Positions 54,102-62,243 of a stretch of 64,000 nt of DNA are shown piece by piece. This stretch comes from Actibacterium lipolyticum (GTDB lineage Bacteria > Pseudomonadota > Alphaproteobacteria > Rhodobacterales > Rhodobacteraceae): contig NZ_FXYE01000001.1 in the NCBI RefSeq assembly GCF_900184935.1, positions 1,488,001 to 1,552,000 of the forward strand, written 5' to 3'. The notes beneath the pieces are model-generated. The model saw only the letters and a list, made by a program, of their open reading frames with translations, was not told where the DNA came from and did no database searches. Each line of letters opens with the position of its first letter. Positions within the stretch are counted from its first letter, which is position 1. Position numbers and translations under genes: made by a program.

Positions 54102-55025
54102 TCAATCCTTGGCGAGGGGATGATGTTCCAACACCAGTTCTTTCAGACGCTCATCCAGAACATGTGTGTAAATCTCGGTTGTTGAGATATCCGAGTGGCC
54201 AAGTAACGTCTGAATAACGCGCAGGTCCGCGCCGCCGGCTAACAGATGGGTCGCAAAAGCATGGCGCAATGTGTGGGGCGTGACTCTGGACCGTTCAACG
54301 CCACTTGCGACAGCCAGATCTTTGATCAGCCCATAAAAGCTTTGACGCGTCAGGTGCCCGGATTTGCCGCGCGATGGAAACAGGAACTTGCTTGCCTTTT
54401 TGCCGTTGGCCTTTGCGCGTTCTTCGGTTTTGTCGCGTTGAAACAGGTATTCGCGCAGCGCTTCGCGGGCCGGTGGCGACAGGGGAACCATCCGTTCTTT
54501 TTCGCCTTTGCCGCGGATCAAAAGCATCCGCGGATCGCCCCGTGTGGCCGAAACAGGAAGAGAGACCAATTCGGTCACCCGCATTCCGGTCGCGTATAAA
54601 AGTTGCATCAGGCAAGTCGTGCGCAACCTGTCTTTGCTTTCGGATGCGGCGGCCTCTAGCAGCCGATCAACCTCTTCGACGGTCAGGGTCTTGGGCAAAC
54701 GTTTTGTCTTGCCCGGGCCTTTGATCTGCAAAGCCGGGTTATCGGTGCGCCAGCCTTCTTCGAATGCAAACCTGAACAGTTGTTTGATTGCGGAAAGGCG
54801 ACGCGCCCGTGTGGCGTGGGAAAGGCCCTGTGCGTCGCAGAAGATCAGATAGGCCTCTACGTCGTCACGTGTGGTGGTTTCGAAGCTGGTATCGTTGTCT
54901 TCCAGAAAGCCGGAAAAGTCATTCAAGTCGCGCGCATAGGCAAGTTGGGTGTTTGCTGCTGCGTTAAGCTCTGCAGCCTGTGCATTCAGAAAAGTTTGAA
55001 TCCATCTTGCCATTTCCGGTGTCAT
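54102..55025 (-). CDS. xerD: Site-specific tyrosine recombinase XerD
   Basis: A 307-aa recombinase that resolves chromosome dimers at dif with XerC and FtsK. It has an N-terminal SAM-like DNA-binding domain and a complete catalytic set: Arg149 (ATGMRVTEL), Lys173 (RGKGEKER), His251 and Arg254 (HTLRHAFATHLL), His277 (LLGHSDISTTEIY) and nucleophile Tyr286. It overlaps the upstream secreted-protein gene by 4 bp. The chromosomal context shows no phage genes, supporting XerD over an integrase. Confidence 0.94.
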   Translation of the reverse strand: MTPEMARWIQTFLNAQAAELNAAANTQLAYARDLNDFSGFLEDNDTSFETTTRDDVEAYLIFCDAQGLSHATRARRLSAIKQLFRFAFEEGWRTDNPALQIKGPGKTKRLPKTLTVEEVDRLLEAAASESKDRLRTTCLMQLLYATGMRVTELVSLPVSATRGDPRMLLIRGKGEKERMVPLSPPAREALREYLFQRDKTEERAKANGKKASKFLFPSRGKSGHLTRQSFYGLIKDLAVASGVERSRVTPHTLRHAFATHLLAGGADLRVIQTLLGHSDISTTEIYTHVLDERLKELVLEHHPLAKD

Positions 55026-56557
55026 CCGCGCCGCTCCAATATTAACAACTCCAGCGCGGCTCTGCGCGCCGTATCTTCCAAACCAACACGACGCAAAAGC
55101 GCCAAACCTTCGGTGACATCCGATACATCGCCACGCGCACCGTCCGTAATTAATCTTATCGCGCGAAGAAGCGCTTCGCCAAGCTTCTGTTGCGCCAGCG
55201 CGTCTTCCATTGGCGCACTAAGCGCCGGGTTCGAGAACGCTTCGATCACGGCAGATGCGGTAGCGCCGCGTGCAGATATGCCCTCAATCTGGCCCTTTGC
55301 GACGGCTTGCAAAAGCGCGTCTGTGCCGGATGCTTGGTCGCGCGCCGCCGCGATCAATTCATAGGAATCGGATAACAGCCCGATGTGAAACACCATTTCA
55401 GCAGTTTCAGCGGGAAGTGGCAGGCGGGATAAGCGTTCGCCGTAAAGTTCGGCAAACGGTGCTTCTAATTCAGCGCTTTCCATTGCGGCCCATGCTTTTG
55501 GCAGGGTCTTTGCGATTGCGCCGGGGTCGCCCGACAGCATTGCGACATCAAATTCTTGGACTGCGTCGACTCGTTCCCAGATGCCCCCGGATGCTGCCGG
55601 AAGGCGTTGTGTATAGACACCCAACAAGCGGTTGGCCGAAATTGCCCCGCGACGCGCCAGACGTTCGGCGGCTTCGATCTGGGCCTTCCAGCCGGTGGTG
55701 CTGCGCAGGTCAGCTTGGGCAAATGCAAGCGGCAAGGATGTTGTGGGAAGTGGTTCGCCGATTGCCTCTAGCATTCTAAAGACCAAGGGGCTGGGCCGCG
55801 ATGGCGGGACGAACGGCTTTTCGCTGTCGGCCATTTCGGGGTCCAGAAACAGCAACAAAAGCGCGTCTTCCTGATCGCTTAGATACCCAAGCGCTTTGCC
55901 GGTTTCCAAGGTAAGCGCGGCGGCATTCCAATCACCACCGCGTGCAAGGCAAAAGATGCGGGCAGGGAAGGTTGGTGCAATTCCGGGTGACGCGCGCATC
56001 GCGGCGCAAGCGCGGTCTTCATGGCCGGTCAAAAGTGAAACATCAAACCACCGGCGAAAGAGTTCCGGGTCGGTTGGGCCGGCACGCTCTAACAAAGCTT
56101 GGGCTTGTTCCAATGCGCCCAGTTCGAGCAGTTTATCCAACCGCGCCAGCAAAAGCTGGTTCTTGCCGTCGGAATCGATGGGTGGATCCAGTTCGGCCAA
56201 AAGTAATGTGTAGAGCAGCTTTTGGATGGCGGGCAGGGTGTCGACATGTTCCGCGCTGATCAGCCTTGCCAATTCGGCGGTTGGCGAACTGCCCCATAAA
56301 TTCGGAGGAAGGCCCGTTGTTGATGCGGGCAGCAAACCGACGGCGTCAATGCTGGGTGCGCCTAGCGGACGAACGGTAATGGTTTCAGGGGCTGCGCTGT
56401 TGGCAATGTCGGCCTCTGGCAGGGCCACAACGGCCGGGGCCGCAGGCGCCGTGACGGAATTCGACAACCAATCGATCGCAGACAAAGGTTCATCTGCGAC
56501 AGCCGGTATTGCCGAAAGCCCGACGGCCAGCCCGACTAAAAAAGACCTAGTTAACAT
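55022..56557 (-). CDS. Exported alpha-helical protein of unknown function
   Basis: A 511-aa protein with a Sec signal peptide (MLTRSFLVGLAVGLSAIPAVAD-type). A Pro/Ala-rich linker to about residue 75 is followed by an alpha-solenoid of helix pairs (LDKLLELGALEQAQALLERA and similar), suggestive of TPR-like periplasmic repeats. I recognise no enzymatic motif. It lies between a 44-aa membrane peptide gene (11-bp overlap) and xerD (4-bp overlap), so the three may be co-transcribed. Confidence 0.8.
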   Translation of the reverse strand: MLTRSFLVGLAVGLSAIPAVADEPLSAIDWLSNSVTAPAAPAVVALPEADIANSAAPETITVRPLGAPSIDAVGLLPASTTGLPPNLWGSSPTAELARLISAEHVDTLPAIQKLLYTLLLAELDPPIDSDGKNQLLLARLDKLLELGALEQAQALLERAGPTDPELFRRWFDVSLLTGHEDRACAAMRASPGIAPTFPARIFCLARGGDWNAAALTLETGKALGYLSDQEDALLLLFLDPEMADSEKPFVPPSRPSPLVFRMLEAIGEPLPTTSLPLAFAQADLRSTTGWKAQIEAAERLARRGAISANRLLGVYTQRLPAASGGIWERVDAVQEFDVAMLSGDPGAIAKTLPKAWAAMESAELEAPFAELYGERLSRLPLPAETAEMVFHIGLLSDSYELIAAARDQASGTDALLQAVAKGQIEGISARGATASAVIEAFSNPALSAPMEDALAQQKLGEALLRAIRLITDGARGDVSDVTEGLALLRRVGLEDTARRAALELLILERRG

Positions 56558-56681
56558 CCAGCGTTACCGGCTCGCTGATGGTTTGCCGTTCTGGCCGCAT
56601 ATCGCCAAGATAGGCATAGCCAACCAATCCAATGAATCCGATGATCAATAGAATAACCAACCCCTTAAGTATCCGCCCCAT
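56547..56681 (-). CDS. 44-aa single-helix membrane peptide
   Basis: Begins MGRILKGLVILLIIGFIGLVG, one membrane helix at about residues 6-25, then a short polar tail (YLGDMRPERQTISEPVTLDVN). An AAGG-like site precedes ATG 56681; the longer frame to 56786 would overlap the aroK leader. It overlaps the next leftward gene by 11 bp, which supports coupled translation. No known function. Confidence 0.7.
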   Translation of the reverse strand: MGRILKGLVILLIIGFIGLVGYAYLGDMRPERQTISEPVTLDVN

Positions 56682-56807
56682 ATTATCTGCCTTTTTTTGG
56701 CACCGTTCACACGGTGTGGTGGTTTCTTGCCGATTATATATGGCATTCTGTCTAAGTTCACGCCATTGAAGGGCAGAATTTTTCAATTTGGCGGGAGGTT
56801 GCCCACT

Positions 56808-57353
56808 TTGGGCTGGAAGTTGAAGAAAACAGTAGTGATGGTCGGCATGATGGGGGCTGGCAAAACGGCAGTTGGCACGAATCTAGCCAAACGACTGGCT
56901 GTTCCATTTCTTGATAGCGACGAAGAAATCGAAAAAGCCGCGGATCGGACCATCGCAGAAATCTTTTCACGAGATGGCGAAGCATTTTTTAGGCGCAAGG
57001 AAGCACAGGTGATTTCGCGCCTGCTGGAATCTGAACAGTGTATTCTGTCAACCGGTGGCGGCGCGTACTTGTCCGAGGACAACAGAGCAGCGATTGCCGA
57101 CAAAGGCGTTGCGGTTTGGTTGAAGGCCGATATCGATCTTCTTTGGAACCGGGTGCGCCATAAGACAACGCGCCCGTTACTGAACACAGGAAACCCAGAA
57201 AAGACCCTGCGCGATATCTATGACGCGCGTGTGCCGTATTACGAAAAATGCGATCTGCAAGTTCAGGCTCTGCCGCGATATTCAATTGACCAAATGACCG
57301 ACGCGGTGATCGACGCATTGTTGACCCGCCCGGACGTGCTGGAAAAGGACTAA
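56808..57353 (+). CDS. aroK: Shikimate kinase AroK
   Basis: A 181-aa kinase of the aromatic amino acid (shikimate) pathway. P-loop GMMGAGKTAVG is near the N-terminus, with DSDEEIEKAADRTIAEIF, the shikimate-binding FRRKEAQVI, GGGAYL and RPLL in the lid. The frame is open to ATG 56697, but a TTG at 56808 with GGGAGG 9 nt upstream matches the family N-terminus (KLKKTVVMVG). It is followed by aroB 3 bp after the stop. Confidence 0.92.
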   Translation: MGWKLKKTVVMVGMMGAGKTAVGTNLAKRLAVPFLDSDEEIEKAADRTIAEIFSRDGEAFFRRKEAQVISRLLESEQCILSTGGGAYLSEDNRAAIADKGVAVWLKADIDLLWNRVRHKTTRPLLNTGNPEKTLRDIYDARVPYYEKCDLQVQALPRYSIDQMTDAVIDALLTRPDVLEKD

Positions 57354-57355
57354 CC

Positions 57356-58471
57356 ATGAGCGTTGAGACAGTACACGTACCGCTTGAGGGCCGCGAATAT
57401 GATATCCGCATTGGCGCGGGTCTGTTGGGGCGTGCCGGGGCGGAAATCGCACCGCTTCTTCGTCGCAAACGTGTTGCTGTCATCACGGATGAAAACGTCG
57501 CCTCTAAACACCTTGAACCGCTAAGCGCGGGTCTAGCAGAGGCGGGAATCGAAATGGTGTCGCTTGCGCTTCCTGCTGGGGAAGCGACCAAGGGGTGGAA
57601 AGAATTTTCCCGCACTGTTGAATGGTTGATCGAACAAAAGGTCGAACGTTCGGACGTTGTTGTTGCGCTTGGCGGTGGGGTCATCGGTGATTTGGCCGGC
57701 TTTGCTGCTGCGGTGTTGCGGCGCGGTGTTCGGTTTGTACAGATTCCCACGTCGTTGTTGGCGCAGGTCGATAGTTCGGTCGGTGGCAAGACGGGGATCA
57801 ATTCGCCATTGGGCAAGAACTTGATCGGCGCATTCCACCAACCGTCGCTTGTCTTGGCCGATATCGCGGTCTTGAACACGCTGACGCCGCGCGATTTTCT
57901 TGCCGGGTACGGAGAGGTCGTAAAATACGGCCTTTTGGGCGACGCGGATTTCTTTGACTGGCTGGATGCCGAAGGCCCAGCCCTTGCTCGTGGGGATGAG
58001 CAGGCGCGCGCGCGTGCGGTAAAACGTTCGTGCGAGATGAAGGCCGAAATCGTCGTGCGCGACGAGACAGAGCAGGGGGATCGCGCGCTATTGAACCTTG
58101 GTCACACGTTCTGTCACGCGCTTGAGGCTGCGACCGGGTATTCTGAAAAGCTGCTGCATGGCGAAGGCGTCGCAATCGGTTGCGCCTTGGCGTTCGAACT
58201 GTCCTCTCGCATGGGGCTTTGCGCGCAGGAAGAACCATCACGCATCCGCGCACATCTGGACGCGATGGGGATGAAAAAAGACCTTGCCGATATTCCAGGC
58301 GAATTGCCGGGTGCAGACGGTTTGTTGGCGTTGATGGCGCAGGACAAGAAGGTGCTGGACGGTCAACTTCGGTTCATCTTGGCCCGCGGTATCGGACAGG
58401 CGTTCGTCACATCCGATGTTGACTCCGCCATGGTCCGCGACCTGTTGCAGGACGCATTGTCAGCCCGTTAA
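57356..58471 (+). CDS. aroB: 3-dehydroquinate synthase AroB
   Basis: A 371-aa NAD- and metal-dependent enzyme that cyclises DAHP. NAD-binding GGGVIGDLAGFAAAVLRRG, substrate/metal motifs SSVGGKTGINSPLGKN and GYGEVVKYGLLGD, and the zinc ligands in NLGHTFCHALEAATGYSEKLLHGEGVAIG are all present. It is the usual partner of aroK. Its stop overlaps the convergent M50 protease gene by 4 bp. Confidence 0.96.
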   Translation: MSVETVHVPLEGREYDIRIGAGLLGRAGAEIAPLLRRKRVAVITDENVASKHLEPLSAGLAEAGIEMVSLALPAGEATKGWKEFSRTVEWLIEQKVERSDVVVALGGGVIGDLAGFAAAVLRRGVRFVQIPTSLLAQVDSSVGGKTGINSPLGKNLIGAFHQPSLVLADIAVLNTLTPRDFLAGYGEVVKYGLLGDADFFDWLDAEGPALARGDEQARARAVKRSCEMKAEIVVRDETEQGDRALLNLGHTFCHALEAATGYSEKLLHGEGVAIGCALAFELSSRMGLCAQEEPSRIRAHLDAMGMKKDLADIPGELPGADGLLALMAQDKKVLDGQLRFILARGIGQAFVTSDVDSAMVRDLLQDALSAR

Positions 58472-59544
58472 GTACCGCGCTGAACGACCATCAGCTCACC
58501 AATGTTTTCGCGCGTGATATAACCAATCATCTGGCCCGCCTTATCGGTCACGACCACGGCCGGTGTCGCACCTTCGCGAAGCGCATCCAGCACTGCGTTC
58601 AGCGGGGCCATAATGGCGACCGTCGGAATGTTTGGTGTCATCAACTCTGAAACTAACCGCGGATGTGCGTCGCTTGAAAGCGCTTGAAACAGCGCCGTGC
58701 GGGTCAGAAACCCGGTCAGGTTTCCAGTGTGGTCAATGACTGGAAATTCATGCTGTGTTGTGCGGATAATCGCGTTTGATGCGGTACGGATCGTATCGTT
58801 CGGACCCAAAGTTTCAAACGATGTAATCATCGCATCGCGCGCCAAAAGGTTGTGCGCAACGGACCGCATCGCGACGTCCGAGTTTTCGGCCGCTGCGGCC
58901 ATGAATACGAAAAGCGCGATCAGCAGCAGCATCGGGTTGCCAGTGGTCAGCCCTAGAAAACCAAGGCCAAAGGCCAAAAGCTGCCCGGCAATCGCAGCGA
59001 TATTCGTTGCCTTTTCCCGGCTCATGAACAGGGCCAGCGCGGCGCGGAACACCCGACCGCCATCCATTGGGAAGGCTGGCAATAGATTGAACACCGCAAG
59101 GAACAGGTTCACAATCGCAAGGCGCCCAAGAAACCCGGCCGCAGTATTTTCAATCGACGAAAGCTGTTCAAGGCTGGGGGATACGCCGAAGATACCGACC
59201 AGCACCAAGAAAATCGCCACATTGACCGCAGGGCCAGCCAAGGCGACCGCAATTTCTTGCCATGGTTTTTCCGGCATACGTTCAAGCCGGGCCATGCCGC
59301 CGATGGGCAGAAGCGTAATGTCAGGGGTTTTGATGCCATAGCGCCGCGCCGTCAGGGCGTGGCCAAATTCATGCGCTACGACACAAGCGAACAGCGCGAT
59401 GATGAACAGGATATTTTCAATCGCTGCGGCGGGCCCATCTTGCATATAGGCAGCAACGCCAATCCAGATGAGCAGAAGGAAAAAGGTGGCGTGGATGCGC
59501 AGCTCTGACCCAAATAACTTTCCGATTGGAAAAGACCAGGTCAT
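58468..59544 (-). CDS. Site-2 protease family (M50) with C-terminal CBS pair
   Basis: A 358-aa intramembrane metalloprotease. The zinc motif HEFGH is at residues 58-62 (ACVVAHEFGHALTARRYG), and the second metal-binding site is in NLLPAFPMDGGRVFRAAL. Two CBS domains follow (about 230-350). About six membrane helices are visible. It resembles archaeal/bacterial SpoIVFB-like S2P proteins with regulatory CBS domains; its substrate is unknown. Confidence 0.92.
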   Translation of the reverse strand: MTWSFPIGKLFGSELRIHATFFLLLIWIGVAAYMQDGPAAAIENILFIIALFACVVAHEFGHALTARRYGIKTPDITLLPIGGMARLERMPEKPWQEIAVALAGPAVNVAIFLVLVGIFGVSPSLEQLSSIENTAAGFLGRLAIVNLFLAVFNLLPAFPMDGGRVFRAALALFMSREKATNIAAIAGQLLAFGLGFLGLTTGNPMLLLIALFVFMAAAAENSDVAMRSVAHNLLARDAMITSFETLGPNDTIRTASNAIIRTTQHEFPVIDHTGNLTGFLTRTALFQALSSDAHPRLVSELMTPNIPTVAIMAPLNAVLDALREGATPAVVVTDKAGQMIGYITRENIGELMVVQRGT

Positions 59545-59578
59545 CTGCTGCGCCTCCGCTTTCGTGCCTCGTTACGTC

Positions 59579-60094
59579 TTAGAACGGGATCTCATCGTCC
59601 AGATCGCCTGCGGGTGCCGGGCCGGACTGGCCACCACCGCCGCCACCGTAACCTTGGTCGGCAGGGCCGGAGTCATATCCGCCACCGTAACCGCCGCCTT
59701 GCTGGCCACCACCGTAACCACCACCGCCGGAACCGCCTTCGCTGCGTCCGTCAAGCATGATCAAAGTGCCGTTAAAGCCCTGCAGCACAACCTCGGTTGA
59801 ATAACGGTCCTGACCGGACTGATCCTGCCATTTGCGAGTCTGAAGTTGGCCTTCGATATAGACCTTGGACCCTTTGCGCAGGTACTGCTCACACACGCGA
59901 ACCAGACCTTCAGAGAAGATGGCGACCGAATGCCATTCGGTCTTTTCACGGCGTTCGCCTGTGTTGCGATCTTTCCATGTTTCCGACGTTGCGATGCGAA
60001 GGTTGCATACTTTTCCGCCGTTCTGGAAACTGCGAACTTCCGGGTCACGACCCAGATTTCCGACTATTATTACCTTGTTCACCGATCCAGCCAT
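59579..60094 (-). CDS. ssb: Single-stranded DNA-binding protein
   Basis: A 171-aa SSB with an N-terminal OB fold ([23 protein letters not shown]), a central [10 protein letters not shown], a low-complexity Gly/Gln/Tyr-rich linker and the acidic tip DLDDEIPF that recruits repair and replication proteins. ATG 60094 is the conserved start; the frame opens earlier at 60121 without support. Alone and divergent from the transglycosylase gene. Confidence 0.96.
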   Translation of the reverse strand: MAGSVNKVIIVGNLGRDPEVRSFQNGGKVCNLRIATSETWKDRNTGERREKTEWHSVAIFSEGLVRVCEQYLRKGSKVYIEGQLQTRKWQDQSGQDRYSTEVVLQGFNGTLIMLDGRSEGGSGGGGYGGGQQGGGYGGGYDSGPADQGYGGGGGGQSGPAPAGDLDDEIPF

Positions 60095-60287
60095 AGCGCA
60101 CTCCCGTCGAATCTTTTGCAAATCATCTCTTGGTTACATCACCCCGTTAGGGTTATTGAAAGATCTAACTCACTCCGAAATTCAAAAGGAGAGGGTAGAG
60201 AGCATAAGAACAGGTCCATGTGGACTATTATGTCTGCAACTGGGAAATAGGTTTACCGTTCGATGCAAAATTTGAGGAGTGGTTATT

Positions 60288-60878
60288 TTGTTTACCAGTA
60301 AAATGCTCGTTCTGATCGCTGCGATTGTTGTTGCGGCGGCTCCTGTTTCGGCTGACACGACTGTCAGCTCTAAAGCCCGTGCTTTGATCTTTAACTCTCA
60401 GACCAAGGTTTTGGATACACGCGCGGCGACGCAGTATTCCAGCTCTGTCCGGTTGAAACCAGAATCCGTCGTGGTTCCGTCTAAATTCAACGCACCACGC
60501 TATTCTGGCAAATATAAGGGACAATACCTTGATATGGCCCGCGCAGCGGCGCGCAAGCATAACATCCCCGAAGATCTGTTTCTGCGCCTGATCCAACAGG
60601 AAAGCGCGTGGAATGCCCGTGCGCGCAGCCATAAGGGCGCGATTGGTTTGGCACAGCTTATGCCGGGAACGGCCCGTGCGCTGGGTGTCGACCCGCACAA
60701 TCCGCGCCAGAACCTTGAAGGCGGTGCGCGTTACCTGCGTAAACAATATGACACGTTCCGGTCATGGCGACTGGCGCTGGCTGCGTATAACGCAGGGCCG
60801 GGCGCTGTGCAGAAATACGACGGGGTGCCGCCGTATCGTGAAACCCGGAACTATGTGAAGAAGATTTTGGGAAGCTAA
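60288..60878 (+). CDS. Lytic transglycosylase (SLT domain), exported
   Basis: An approximately 196-aa periplasmic protein with a signal peptide ([18 protein letters not shown]) and a C-terminal SLT domain: catalytic Glu in [32 protein letters not shown] and [13 protein letters not shown]. It cleaves glycan strands to 1,6-anhydro ends. Start choice: TTG 60288 has GAGGAG 8 nt upstream; the next ATG is at 60303. The linker between signal and catalytic domain is short, so it is a minimal SLT. Confidence 0.88.
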   Translation: MFTSKMLVLIAAIVVAAAPVSADTTVSSKARALIFNSQTKVLDTRAATQYSSSVRLKPESVVVPSKFNAPRYSGKYKGQYLDMARAAARKHNIPEDLFLRLIQQESAWNARARSHKGAIGLAQLMPGTARALGVDPHNPRQNLEGGARYLRKQYDTFRSWRLALAAYNAGPGAVQKYDGVPPYRETRNYVKKILGS

Positions 60879-60932
60879 CGCCCCCCAAAACTCTTTCGCT
60901 TGGCCGTAGGATATTGGCCCGTTAACGGACAG

Positions 60933-62123
60933 CTAGCGTTTGATATCCAGCTTGGTGATATGGGCAAGCACCTCCGTATCCACCCCGGTCATACCTTTCA
61001 GCGACAGTCTTGTGAGGTTGGATAGGCCCGCCAACGGGCGCAGGTCAGAAACCGGTGTTTCGCTTAGGTCAAGCCGACGCAATTTTTCCATCTGCGATAG
61101 GGCGGACAGGTCAGTCACCTGTGTGTTGCGTAGGTCGAGCTTCTCAAGGTTCACCAATCCGGCCAAGGCAGAGATATCGTTGATCGGGTTTCTGTCGATG
61201 TCGAGAGAGACGAGATTTGTCAGCCCGGCCAGCGCAGAAATGTCACTGATCCCGGTTTGATCGGCATAAAGCTTTTGCAGTTCCGCCATCCCGGCCAGTG
61301 GTGAAAGGTCCGCAACTGGTGTGTCAAACACAGACAAGGTTTGCAACTTGGTCAAACCCTGAAGAGGCGACAGATCGGTGATTTCAGTGCCCTTAAGGTC
61401 AAGGGTTCTGAGGGTCGGGATCTGCGCCAAAGGGGCAAGATCAAGCACCGGTGTGCCAGCCACAAACAGTGTGTTTAATGACGGGTGGCCCGCAAGCGCC
61501 GACAAATCTGATATCGGAGTGCCAGAGAGGTTGAGCAATTCGAGGTTCGGAAGGTCCTTAACAAAGGACAAATCCGTGACGTTGCTGTCCAGCAGAGACA
61601 CCTTCTTAAGGGACTTCAAGTTGGATAGTGCGGAATAGTCGTCAATTTCTGCCCGCATGAGGAACAGTTGTTCGATGTTTGGGATGTCGGCGATCGAAGC
61701 TAATGTCGTTGCCTTTACGAAGCGCCCTTCGAACTGCTTTATTCCGCTGTGCCCCTGAAGTTCCGGAAGAAGCGCAAACTCTGGAGGGTTGATCGACAAA
61801 TATGTGGAATCGGCCGTGATACATAAAGAACCGAATTGAAGGCCCTGAACGCCTTCCTTATCGCAAGGCGCCGCGGTTGCAGGTGCATCAGCGGCAAGTT
61901 CCTGAGTTTTCTCCAGAATGAACGCGGTCGTGTTCGGCATCTTCTCCAACGCCGGGTCCTTCGCCGCCTTTTCAATATCCGCGATCAACGCGGTGCCTTG
62001 GCCACTGATATGTGGAGATTGGGGCGAGTCCGACATCTGTGATGTCACCATGATCCCGGATAGTGAAACAAGACCGACGCCGACCAATAGCGCCGCCAAT
62101 GCAAAGACTTTCTTCAATGTCAC
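60933..62123 (-). CDS. Exported leucine-rich-repeat protein (11 x 22 aa)
   Basis: A 396-aa protein with an N-terminal signal/anchor (about residues 5-25), a linker to about 140, then 11 consecutive 22-residue leucine-rich repeats (about 143-384; consensus xLAGLxxLxxLDLxxTxIxDLS). This is an internalin-like solenoid, with no enzyme motif. It is expected to be a periplasmic or cell-surface binding protein. Transcribed alone, divergent from no cluster partner; function unknown. Confidence 0.85.
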   Translation of the reverse strand: MTLKKVFALAALLVGVGLVSLSGIMVTSQMSDSPQSPHISGQGTALIADIEKAAKDPALEKMPNTTAFILEKTQELAADAPATAAPCDKEGVQGLQFGSLCITADSTYLSINPPEFALLPELQGHSGIKQFEGRFVKATTLASIADIPNIEQLFLMRAEIDDYSALSNLKSLKKVSLLDSNVTDLSFVKDLPNLELLNLSGTPISDLSALAGHPSLNTLFVAGTPVLDLAPLAQIPTLRTLDLKGTEITDLSPLQGLTKLQTLSVFDTPVADLSPLAGMAELQKLYADQTGISDISALAGLTNLVSLDIDRNPINDISALAGLVNLEKLDLRNTQVTDLSALSQMEKLRRLDLSETPVSDLRPLAGLSNLTRLSLKGMTGVDTEVLAHITKLDIKR

Positions 62124-62243
62124 TCTGTTGTCCTCAATCCATACAACGTTCGTTCACGATGAGGGATAGGAAACAAATTCGGCAAGAATATGATCGCAAG
62201 GATCAGTATGTCAGTTTGCAGAACCCAGCGCCCCAAAGGTTGC

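Noticed and set aside
54102-55025. Phage integrase near an attachment site
   Set aside because: The recombinase has XerD features and no phage genes, tRNA target or direct repeats are nearby; the window's only tRNA is 37 kb away.
59620-59760. Possible tandem DNA repeat (GGT/CCACC-rich tract)
   Set aside because: It encodes the Gly-rich linker of SSB, so the repetition is explained by protein low complexity.
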